From positions 1 through 19,486 of the forward strand of contig JBKJKM010000206.1 in the NCBI GenBank assembly GCA_046597375.1: DNA of 19,486 bases, given 5' to 3'. The translations under genes were made by a program, and so were the position numbers. Origin of the DNA: DATLED01 sp046597375. Lineage in GTDB: Bacteria > Actinomycetota > Acidimicrobiia > Acidimicrobiales > CADCTF01. Shown piece after piece: positions 14,374 through 19,486 of this stretch; position 1 is the stretch's first letter; every line of letters starts with the position of its first letter. The notes beneath the pieces are model-generated. The model made no database searches, had not been told where the DNA came from, and worked only from the letters and a program-made list of their open reading frames with translations.

Positions 14374-14709
14374 TTACAGGAAGGAGTAGGCGGTGCGACG
14401 GTACCGGCGGGCGGCGCCGTCGAGCAGTGCGCCCAGGGCGATCAGCAGGAAGGCCAGGGGTACCAGTTTGTCGGCGGCAATACCGGTGTCGGCCATTCCG
14501 GGAGCGGCCGCAGACTCGCCGCTCACCGCCGCCGTCGTCGGTGTCGTTCGGGCCGTGGTGGTCGTGGTCGGCGCCGCCGTGGTCGTCGGGGCCGGGGTGA
14601 CGGGGATCGAACGCACCGGAGGCATCGTCGTGGTCGATTGTGCCGCCGCCGGCGTGGCCAGACCCACGGCCAGAAGGCCCGCGAAGATCAAGGTCCGAAG
14701 CACACGCAC
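14374..14709 (-). CDS. Small secreted Thr/Pro-rich protein with C-terminal membrane anchor
   Basis: From the GTG at 14709 the protein has 111 residues. It starts with a classic signal peptide, MRVLRTLIFAGLLAVGLATPAAA, with probable cleavage after AAA (residue 23). A Thr/Pro/Ala-rich linker (about 25-70) follows, then MADTG at 72-76, a hydrophobic helix at about 82-100, and a basic tail RRYRR. This resembles a sortase-type sorting signal, but Leu and Pro of LPXTG are replaced by Met and Ala, so it may simply be a membrane-anchored wall-spanning protein. The GTG lies 7 nt after TATCGT. A longer frame would put a dozen extra residues before the signal peptide and read through this box. Function is unknown. 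Confidence 0.75.
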   Translation of the reverse strand: MRVLRTLIFAGLLAVGLATPAAAQSTTTMPPVRSIPVTPAPTTTAAPTTTTTARTTPTTAAVSGESAAAPGMADTGIAADKLVPLAFLLIALGALLDGAARRYRRTAYSFL

Positions 14710-14716
14710 GTCCGGC

Positions 14717-14722
14717 ACGATA
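14717..14722 (-). promoter_or_regulatory. Candidate -10 box of the secreted-protein gene (leaderless)
   Basis: TATCGT on the minus strand lies 7 nt before the GTG at 14709. It favours the start that places the signal peptide at the N-terminus. Confidence 0.45.
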
Positions 14723-14757
14723 GCAAAGGGGACGACCCGCACCGCGAATCGCCGCCG

Positions 14758-16386
14758 TCAGAGCGAGGCGTGCTCCGTATGGCGACCGAAGACGTCACCC
14801 AGAGCCCCGACGACCTCGCCGACGGTGGCCGACGCCCGGACGGCGTCGATGATCGGGGGCATGAGGTTGTTGGTCGGCTCAGCGGCCGCTGCCCGCACGG
14901 CGGCCAGCGCCGCCGCCACCGCCTCGTCGGAGCGGGCCTGCTTGACCTCGGCCAGACGCTTGCGCTGCAGGTCTTCGACCTCGGCGCCGATGGCCAACAG
15001 GGGCGGTCGATCGTCGTCGCCCTCGACAAAAGCGTTCACGCCGACGACAATCCGTCGGCCGTCGTTGATGCGACGCTCGGCCTCGTAGGCCGAGCGGGCG
15101 ATCTCCCCCTGGAACCAGCCCTGGTCGATGCCGGTGTACACGCCCTCGAGGATTGACCCCCCACCGAGCTCGTCGAGGTGGGCGAAGATCGCCTCGGCCT
15201 GGCGCTCCATCTCGTCGGTCATGGCCTCGACGGCCCAGGAACCGCCCAACGCGTCGGCCACGTGCACCACCCCGCTCTCGTGGGCCACCACCTGTTGGGT
15301 CCGCAGGGCAAGTCGGGCCGCCTTCTCGGTCGGCAGAGCCAGGGCCTCGTCGTAGGCGTCGGTGTGGACCGACTGCGAACCGCCCAACACGGCGGCGAGC
15401 GCCTGGATGGCGACGCGAGCCAGGTTCACCTCGGGTTGTTGCGCGGTCAGCGACACGCCCGCCGTTTGGGTGTGGAAACGACACTGCAGCGATCGTTCGT
15501 TGGTCGCGCCGTACCGATCGCGGAGCCAACGCGCCCAGATCCGCCGTGCCGCTCGGAACTTGCCGATCTCCTCGAGGAAGTCCCAGTAGGAGTTGAAGAA
15601 GAACGACAGCCTCGGCGCGAACTCGTCGACCTTGAGGCCGGCGGCGACCGCGGCCTCCACGTAGGCGAACCCGTTGGCCAACGTGAAGGCCAGCTCCTGC
15701 GCGGCTGTCGATCCGGCCTCGCGGATGTGGTACCCGGACACCGATACCGGGTGCCAACGCGGCATCTCGGCCGTGCAGAACCGGATCATGTCCGTCACGA
15801 TCCGCATCGATGGCCGCGGCGGATAGATGAACTCTTTCTGGGCCTGGTACTCCTTCAAGATGTCGTTCTGGATGGTGCCGGCGAGGCGCGCCCGATCGAC
15901 GCCATTCCGTTCCCCGGTGGCCACGTACATGCCGAGCAGGATGGCGGCCGGCGAGTTGATCGTCATCGACGTCGTGACCGATCCGAGATCGATGTCGGCG
16001 AACAGGTCCTCGACGTCGGCCAACGTGTCGATGGCGACGCCGGCTTTGCCCACCTCACCGAGGCAGTGCGGGTCGTCGGAGTCGCGGCCCATCAGGGTCG
16101 GGAGGTCGAAGGCCGTCGAGAGCCCGTCACCGCCGGAGCGGAGGATCTCCTTGAAGCGCGCGTTGGTGTCCTCGGCCGTGCCGAAGCCGGCGAACATCCG
16201 CATCGTCCAGAGCTTCGACCGGTACATCGAGGCATAGGGCCCGCGGGTGTACGGGAACTGGCCGGGGAACTCGCCGTCGTCCGGCCCGTAGACGGGTTCG
16301 AGCGGTACGCCGGACAACGTCTCGGCCAGCGTCTCCCGTTTCGGTGCAGCGTCGTAGGCCGCCTGCCAGTCCTCGCGAGCGCTCAT
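14758..16386 (-). CDS. Adenosylcobalamin-dependent acyl-CoA mutase large subunit, isobutyryl-CoA-mutase-like
   Basis: The protein has 542 residues and is a complete TIM-barrel substrate domain of the methylmalonyl-CoA mutase superfamily, without the C-terminal B12-binding domain (no DxHxxG). It therefore needs a separate small subunit, which is not in the window. Family blocks are RGPYASMYRSKLWTMR (48-63), STAFDLPTLMGRDSDDP (90-106), SGYHIREAG with H220, and FHTQTAGVSLTAQQP. Automatic annotation would say methylmalonyl-CoA mutase. However, the two residues that hold the carboxylate in that enzyme (Tyr89 and Arg207, Propionibacterium numbering) are F65 and Q183 here, exactly as in isobutyryl-CoA mutase (Phe80, Gln198). 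The spacing of 118 is the same in all three. A92 excludes the 2-hydroxyisobutyryl-CoA type, which has Asp there. The MeaB-type GTPase at 5031-5978 is its likely chaperone. The ATG is leaderless, 6 nt after TACCCT. Confidence 0.92.
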   Translation of the reverse strand: MSAREDWQAAYDAAPKRETLAETLSGVPLEPVYGPDDGEFPGQFPYTRGPYASMYRSKLWTMRMFAGFGTAEDTNARFKEILRSGGDGLSTAFDLPTLMGRDSDDPHCLGEVGKAGVAIDTLADVEDLFADIDLGSVTTSMTINSPAAILLGMYVATGERNGVDRARLAGTIQNDILKEYQAQKEFIYPPRPSMRIVTDMIRFCTAEMPRWHPVSVSGYHIREAGSTAAQELAFTLANGFAYVEAAVAAGLKVDEFAPRLSFFFNSYWDFLEEIGKFRAARRIWARWLRDRYGATNERSLQCRFHTQTAGVSLTAQQPEVNLARVAIQALAAVLGGSQSVHTDAYDEALALPTEKAARLALRTQQVVAHESGVVHVADALGGSWAVEAMTDEMERQAEAIFAHLDELGGGSILEGVYTGIDQGWFQGEIARSAYEAERRINDGRRIVVGVNAFVEGDDDRPPLLAIGAEVEDLQRKRLAEVKQARSDEAVAAALAAVRAAAAEPTNNLMPPIIDAVRASATVGEVVGALGDVFGRHTEHASL

Positions 16387-16392
16387 CTCGCA

Positions 16393-16398
16393 AGGGTA
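16393..16398 (-). promoter_or_regulatory. Candidate -10 box of the acyl-CoA mutase gene
   Basis: TACCCT on the minus strand lies 6 nt before the ATG at 16386. Its TA step (16397-16398) is the same base pair step that begins the glpX -10 box on the other strand. Confidence 0.5.
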
Positions 16399-16402
16399 AC
16401 GT
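16397..16402 (+). promoter_or_regulatory. Candidate -10 box of glpX
   Basis: TAACGT lies 7 nt before the glpX ATG at 16410, with no ribosome site, which suggests a leaderless message. It shares bases 16397-16398 with the -10 box of the divergent mutase gene. Confidence 0.5.
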
Positions 16403-16409
16403 CCGAGCC

Positions 16410-17405
16410 ATGACGCCCGATCGGCAAGCCCCCGACCGCAACCTGGCGATGGAGCTCGTCCGCACCACCGAAGCCGCAGCCCTGGCGGCCGCGCGTTTCG
16501 TCGGGCGGGGCGACAAGGACGGTGCCGACGGTGCCGCCGTCGATGCCATGCGCGTCGTGCTCTCGACTGTGAACATGGACGGCCTGGTCGTCATCGGCGA
16601 AGGCGAGAAGGACGAGGCGCCGATGCTCTACAACGGAGAACGCATCGGTTCGGGCGAGCCGCCCGAGACCGACATCGCCGTCGACCCCGTCGAGGGGACG
16701 ACCCTCACCGCCCTTGGCCAGGGCGGCGCCACCTCGATAATCGCCGTGAGTGACCGCGGCACGATGTTCGACCCCGGTCCGATCTTCTACATGGACAAGT
16801 TGGCCGTCGGACCGGAATCGAAGGGCGTCATCGACATCAACGCCTCGCCCACGGAGAACCTCAAGGCGGTGGCGAAGGCCAAGGGCGAGTCGGTGCGTGA
16901 CGTCACGGCCGTGATCCTCAACCGGCCCCGCCACGACGACCTGATCGCCGAGATTCGCGAAGCCGGCGCCCGCATCCGCCTGATCGAGCACGGCGATGCC
17001 CCTGCGGCGATCGCCACGGCCTGGTTCGACTCAGGCATTGACATCCTCTTCGGGATCGGCGGCTGCGCGGAGGGCGTGATCTCGGCCGCCGCCCTGAAGT
17101 GCATCGGCGGCGAGTTCCAGGGCCGCCTCCACCCGCGCAACGACGAGGAGCGCGAAGCCGCCATCGCCGCGGGCTACGACCTCGAGAAGGTGTTGATGGG
17201 CGACGACCTGGTGCGGGGGGACAATTGCTTCTTCGCCGCCACCGGCATCACCGACGGCGAACTGCTGCGCGGGGTGCACTACGACGCTCGAGGCGCCACC
17301 ACGTCGTCTCTGGTGATGCGGTCAAAGTCGGGCACCGTCCGGCGCATCGAGGCCCGCCACGCCCTCGAGAAGCTCTCCGAGTACTCCTCCGTCGACTTCC
17401 GGTAG
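16410..17405 (+). CDS. glpX: Class II fructose-1,6-bisphosphatase (GlpX)
   Basis: The protein has 331 residues, the usual length for GlpX. It hydrolyses fructose-1,6-bisphosphate to fructose-6-phosphate in gluconeogenesis, with a divalent metal. Visible motifs are the metal-binding segment VVIGEGEKDEAPML, then IAVDPVEGTTLTALGQGGA (Asp and Glu ligands), YMDKLAVGP, and the substrate-site block DILFGIGGCAEGVISAAALKC. Actinobacteria generally rely on this class for gluconeogenesis. The ATG at 16410 begins the expected N-terminus (NLAMELVRTTEAAALAAARFVG follows within 13 residues), and TAACGT 7 nt upstream fits a leaderless start. A longer frame would start inside the divergent mutase gene and is rejected. 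The gene ends 156 bp before the convergent phosphoesterase/acetyltransferase gene. Confidence 0.96.
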   Translation: MTPDRQAPDRNLAMELVRTTEAAALAAARFVGRGDKDGADGAAVDAMRVVLSTVNMDGLVVIGEGEKDEAPMLYNGERIGSGEPPETDIAVDPVEGTTLTALGQGGATSIIAVSDRGTMFDPGPIFYMDKLAVGPESKGVIDINASPTENLKAVAKAKGESVRDVTAVILNRPRHDDLIAEIREAGARIRLIEHGDAPAAIATAWFDSGIDILFGIGGCAEGVISAAALKCIGGEFQGRLHPRNDEEREAAIAAGYDLEKVLMGDDLVRGDNCFFAATGITDGELLRGVHYDARGATTSSLVMRSKSGTVRRIEARHALEKLSEYSSVDFR

Positions 17406-17442
17406 TCCTCGCCGCGCTCCACACCGGTCCCTGGCCAACTTC

Positions 17443-17504
17443 GTGAAGCGTTTTGGTCGCCAATTCGCTTCGGCAAGCCTCGCGCAGCGACCAGAAGGCT
17501 TCAC
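17443..17504. other. Imperfect long stem-loop between convergent glpX and 2H/GNAT genes
   Basis: Positions 17443-17460 pair with 17487-17504 (16 of 18 bases as inverted repeat) around a 26-nt loop. It sits in the 156-bp gap between two convergent genes, where a bidirectional transcription end is expected. No T-tract follows on either strand, so the terminator role is only possible. The rest of this gap shows nothing I can name. Confidence 0.4.
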
Positions 17505-17561
17505 CGAATCCTGCGGATCCGAGCGCGCCCGGCGCGCCTCGACCTGCGGCCTTCACCGCCC

Positions 17562-18530
17562 TCAGGACAGGCGACGTTCCATCTGCACGAAGTCGCGTCC
17601 CGCCCGCCATCGCGGAAGGTCGACGTAGCCGTGCCACCCACGCGCCTCATAGAAGCGCCGGGCACCGCCCGCTGCCTGGGTGCGGAGGGTCAGGCGGATG
17701 CAACCGCGCTCCGCCGCCAGCGACTCGGTGGCCGCCAACAAGTGCGAGCCGATGCCGGACGAGCGCTCATCTTCGTCGACGATGAGGCTGGCCAGGTAGG
17801 CGTCCTCCCGGCTCAATGAACCCGTCGCCGTCCCGACGATTGCGCCGCCACGCCGGGCGACGATGGCGAACGGCTCTTCGTCGATCGTGATGCCGCCGTC
17901 GCCGCGGGAGAAGGCGTCCCATGCCGCGGTCGTCCACGCTTCCGCCACGGGATCGAGGCCGGCCGAGCGGGAGAGTTCTAGTTCGAGACCGCCGCGCCCG
18001 ATGATGGCGGCGCGCTCGAACGGGACGTCAGCGATCGAGCGCCATACCCGTCCTTCGGTCTCTTCCAAAAGGTGAACGCGATCAAAGGCGACGTCGAGCT
18101 CGAAGTTCTTCAACGCCAGCAGCGCGGCCGGAATGCGCTCGGGCGCAGCCTCATCGGCCAATGTCACGTGGGGGACGAACGACCAGGTGAGGTTTCGCTC
18201 GAGCGGCTCGACGAAGACTTCGTTGCGCAGGCGGTGCACGGCATCGACGCCCGAGCCGGCCACGGGCAAGTACACGACGGGGTTCACCGGGAGGAAGGTC
18301 GCCGGCGGACCGAGTCGCACCTCGAAGGGTCGGGTCCGGGCCGCCGCCCGACGCAGCACGGCCAGCGCATCAGGGATCCGGTCCTCCCGCACGTTGACCG
18401 GCGGGACGAGCGTCAAGTGGGTCGGGATGCGGCCGAGGGCGCCGTCGCCCAAGGCCCGGCGCAGCCCGTCGATCTCCACCGACCACGGCGGCGGAACGAG
18501 CAGAACGACCCCGAGTCGGCGCTTCGGCAT
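17562..18530 (-). CDS. Fusion of 2H phosphoesterase (LigT/2'-5' RNA ligase-like) and GNAT acetyltransferase
   Basis: From the ATG at 18530 the protein has 322 residues with two domains. The first, about 1-175, is a 2H phosphoesterase-type fold with two HxT motifs: HLTLVPP at 38-44 and HVTLAD at 121-126. Members act on cyclic phosphates or 2'-5' linkages of RNA and nucleotides. The second, about 180-322, is a GNAT domain with a core AYLASLIVDEDERSSGIGSHLL (acetyl-CoA loop R256-x-x-G-x-G261) and a final RRFYEARGWHGY. Such a fusion suggests that a nucleotide or RNA product and an acyl transfer belong to one pathway, which is unproven. The start is uncertain: the frame is open up to the atpC stop, and a TTG at 18608 inside a long hairpin would add 26 residues. 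No good ribosome site or -10 box supports any choice. Confidence 0.83.
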   Translation of the reverse strand: MPKRRLGVVLLVPPPWSVEIDGLRRALGDGALGRIPTHLTLVPPVNVREDRIPDALAVLRRAAARTRPFEVRLGPPATFLPVNPVVYLPVAGSGVDAVHRLRNEVFVEPLERNLTWSFVPHVTLADEAAPERIPAALLALKNFELDVAFDRVHLLEETEGRVWRSIADVPFERAAIIGRGGLELELSRSAGLDPVAEAWTTAAWDAFSRGDGGITIDEEPFAIVARRGGAIVGTATGSLSREDAYLASLIVDEDERSSGIGSHLLAATESLAAERGCIRLTLRTQAAGGARRFYEARGWHGYVDLPRWRAGRDFVQMERRLS

Positions 18531-18555
18531 GCCGAGACGGTGCCACACCTCCACC

Positions 18556-18619
18556 CCATCGGGATTTTTGAGACGCCAGTAGGGCAGATCCGCCCACTGG
18601 CGTCTCAAAAACCCGATGG
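18556..18619. repeat. Long near-perfect hairpin upstream of the 2H/GNAT gene
   Basis: Arms 18556-18585 and 18592-18619 form a 28-bp stem with two single-base bulges (A at 18564 and at 18581) and a 6-nt loop (AGATCC). On both strands the T5 run comes before the stem loop and the A5 run after it, the reverse of an intrinsic terminator. The arms differ by two insertions, so it is not a simple copying artefact of the kind seen at position 1. The element lies in the leader, or the extreme 5' coding part, of the 2H/GNAT gene. Confidence 0.85.
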
Positions 18620-18674
18620 CGGGCGCCGGCGGGGCGATGGGCTGGCGGGACGATTTGCGGGCGCCGGCGGGGCG
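18619..18674. repeat. Direct repeat of an 18-bp GC-only element, 38-bp period
   Basis: GCGGGCGCCGGCGGGGCG occurs at 18619-18636 and again, without mismatch, at 18657-18674. The repeats lie between the long hairpin and the atpC end. Repeat of a GC-only word can arise by slippage. Confidence 0.7.
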
Positions 18675-18683
18675 TCCGGCGGG

Positions 18684-18702
18684 CGGCGCCGGCCCGGCGC
18701 CG
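18684..18702 (-). terminator. Possible terminator stem-loop after atpC
   Basis: CGGCGCCGG (18684-18692) and CCGGCGCCG (18694-18702) form a very stable inverted repeat 5 nt after the atpC stop on the minus strand. No T-tract follows. It is a plausible end of the ATP synthase operon, or a 3' stabilising hairpin. Confidence 0.45.
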
Positions 18703-18707
18703 TTCGG

Positions 18708-19082
18708 CTAGTGAGCGGGGGCGGTCTCGCCGGCGGCGTCGAGGCGGACCTCGGCGCGGCGCCGGGCCGTCTCGTCGTCTCCAGCTCGACCGAGGGCGTC
18801 GCGAGCGCGGGCGACGTCGATCTGCGACGAGAGTTCGGCCACGTCGGAGAGCACGGTGACGCGGTTGTCCTTCACCTCGACGAAGCCACCATGGACGGCC
18901 GCCGTCGTCGACGTGCCCGCCGTCTCGCGGATCACGACCTTGCCGATGCCGAGGACACCCACGAACGGGGCGTGGCCGGTGAGAAAGGCGATGTCGCCGC
19001 CGGCCGTTCGGGCGATGACCATGTCGGCCTCCCCCGAGTAGAGAATGCGCTCGGGCGAGACGAGCTCGACCTGGAGACTCAT
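18708..19082 (-). CDS. atpC: ATP synthase F1 subunit epsilon
   Basis: The protein has 124 residues. It starts MSLQVELVSPERILYSGEADMVIARTAGGD, then has the conserved FLTGHAPFVGVLG (about 33-45) and the HGGFVEVKDNRVTVLSD strand pair (65-81) of the epsilon beta-sandwich. A two-helix C-terminal part follows (IDVARARDALGRAG, then ETARRRAEVRL). Epsilon couples the rotor to F1 and damps ATP hydrolysis. It lies 66 bp after atpD, in the standard order. The ATG has a weak AGAGCGAGG site upstream. The following 2H/GNAT frame is in the same reading frame as atpC, separated only by the atpC TAG, which I regard as chance. Confidence 0.93.
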   Translation of the reverse strand: MSLQVELVSPERILYSGEADMVIARTAGGDIAFLTGHAPFVGVLGIGKVVIRETAGTSTTAAVHGGFVEVKDNRVTVLSDVAELSSQIDVARARDALGRAGDDETARRRAEVRLDAAGETAPAH

Positions 19083-19148
19083 GTTGATGGCCTCGCTCTA
19101 CGTCGCTCGGCTGGGCCTCGCGGCTTGCCGCTCGGCTGGAGGTCGACG
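19083..19148. repeat. atpD-atpC spacer with a repeated 11-bp word
   Basis: CGCTCGGCTGG occurs at 19104-19114 and 19129-19139, with a short CGGC-TT-GCCG hairpin (19121-19130) between. A spacer of 66 bp is rather long for neighbouring ATP synthase genes. The loop of the stem at 17443-17504 carries a similar CGGCAAGCC word, so a family of intergenic repeats is possible. Confidence 0.45.
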
Positions 19149-19486
19149 TCAGTCATTCAGGGTCTTGGCCTTGGCCTGCAAGGCGCCAATGCCGCCGACG
19201 TTGAAGAAGGCCTGCTCGGGAAGGTCGTCGTAGTCGCCCTTGAGCAGGTTGCCGAAGGCCTCGACCGACTCGGCCACCGGCACGTTGGTACCGGGGATGC
19301 CGGTGAAGGGCTCGCCGGCGTACATCGGCTGGCCGAGGAACTTCTCGATCTTGCGGGCCCGCCCGACGAGAACCTTGTCCTCTTCCGACAACTCGTCGAT
19401 ACCGAGGATGGCGATGATGTCCTGGAGCTCGCGGTAACGCTGCAACGCCTGCACGACGCCGCGAGCGACGCGGTAGTGCTCGGCGC
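19149..19486 (-). CDS. atpD: ATP synthase F1 subunit beta, C-terminal part (5' truncated by window edge)
   Basis: About the last 112 residues of the catalytic beta subunit are present; the frame is open to the window end, so the gene continues beyond it. The conserved AEHYRVARGVVQALQRYRELQDIIAILG block is present, followed by the diagnostic DELSEED motif, then RARKIEKFLGQPMYAGEPFTGIPG, and near the end DDLPEQAFFNVGGIG. DELSEED is the torque-transmitting loop that touches subunit gamma. The ATP-binding P-loop lies outside the window. A GTG at 19454 that could be read as a start is an internal valine codon. The identification is certain. Confidence 0.95.
   Translation of the reverse strand, partial: AEHYRVARGVVQALQRYRELQDIIAILGIDELSEEDKVLVGRARKIEKFLGQPMYAGEPFTGIPGTNVPVAESVEAFGNLLKGDYDDLPEQAFFNVGGIGALQAKAKTLND

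Noticed and set aside
14758..16386. 2-hydroxyisobutyryl-CoA mutase (HcmA) assignment
   Set aside because: That enzyme has Ile and Asp at the two diagnostic sites; here they are Phe (F65) and Ala (A92).
15178..16413. Long plus-strand open frame opposite the acyl-CoA mutase gene
   Set aside because: Antisense shadow of a highly conserved enzyme in GC-rich DNA. It has low-complexity His/Arg/Gly composition and no ribosome site or recognisable domain.
18556..18619. Long hairpin as an intrinsic terminator for the ATP synthase operon
   Set aside because: The T-run precedes and the A-run follows the loop on both strands, the wrong order for an intrinsic terminator, and there is no T-tract beyond the stem.
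18708..18710. Stop-codon readthrough joining atpC to the in-frame 2H/GNAT gene
   Set aside because: The frames match, but the joining stretch is GC-repeat-derived Pro/Ala-rich sequence and no readthrough signal is visible; chance explains it.
1..19486. CRISPR array, tRNA/rRNA gene, insertion sequence, prophage or defence island
   Set aside because: No regularly spaced repeats, no cloverleaf or rRNA-like segment, and no transposase, integrase or phage protein among the supported genes. Composition is even along the window.

Overview
The window is about 19.5 kb of GC-rich, densely coding bacterial chromosome. It holds 19 protein genes and no RNA gene, CRISPR array, insertion sequence or phage gene that I can see. 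The longest stretch without a gene is about 180 bp. High GC, frequent GTG/TTG starts, a MurA with Asp instead of Cys in its active site, a DUF6458-type membrane protein, a DUF664/DinB-type protein and many apparently leaderless promoters all suggest a high-GC actinobacterium. An Acidimicrobiia (Ilumatobacter-like) lineage is my best guess; that is inference from gene style, not a database match.

Layout. (1) Positions 1-3385, plus strand: the 3' part of an alpha-glucan phosphorylase, then a two-gene unit of a cytosolic six-Asp-box beta-propeller and a MoaD/ThiS-type ubiquitin-fold protein ending in Gly-Gly. The first 36 bases are a perfect inverted copy of positions 80-115 and look like a fold-back artefact. 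(2) 3393-9379, minus strand, read from right to left: murA, two tightly coupled proteins I do not recognise, an Nfu-type Fe-S scaffold domain, a MeaB/ArgK GTPase, an enoyl-CoA hydratase, a small DUF6458-like membrane protein with a UUCG-loop terminator, and a DinB/DUF664 protein with its own promoter. (3) 9435-12472, plus strand, divergent from murA: an MFS transporter translationally coupled to a Wzz/BY-kinase-like polysaccharide co-polymerase. (4) 12435-16386, minus strand: an adenosylcobalamin-dependent acyl-CoA mutase large subunit, a small secreted/membrane-anchored protein, an acidic protein of unknown function, a protein with a C-terminal J-domain, and an alpha/beta hydrolase. (5) 16410-17405, plus strand: class II fructose-1,6-bisphosphatase (glpX), divergent from the mutase across 23 bp. 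(6) 17562-19486, minus strand: the end of the ATP synthase operon (atpD 3' part, atpC), then a 2H-phosphoesterase/GNAT fusion protein preceded by a long near-perfect hairpin.

How the genes fit together. Central carbon and energy functions dominate (glycogen breakdown, gluconeogenesis, B12-dependent acyl-CoA rearrangement with its G-protein chaperone, ATP synthase), along with cell-wall precursor synthesis. I do not see a defence, toxin or secondary-metabolite system. The best candidates for little-described biology are the beta-propeller/sulfur-carrier pair, the murA-linked pair of unknown proteins, the phosphoesterase-acetyltransferase fusion with its hairpin leader, and the promoter architecture. 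Many starts here lie 6-8 nt after a TANNNT box, and mutA-like/glpX appear to share one -10 region read in both directions.
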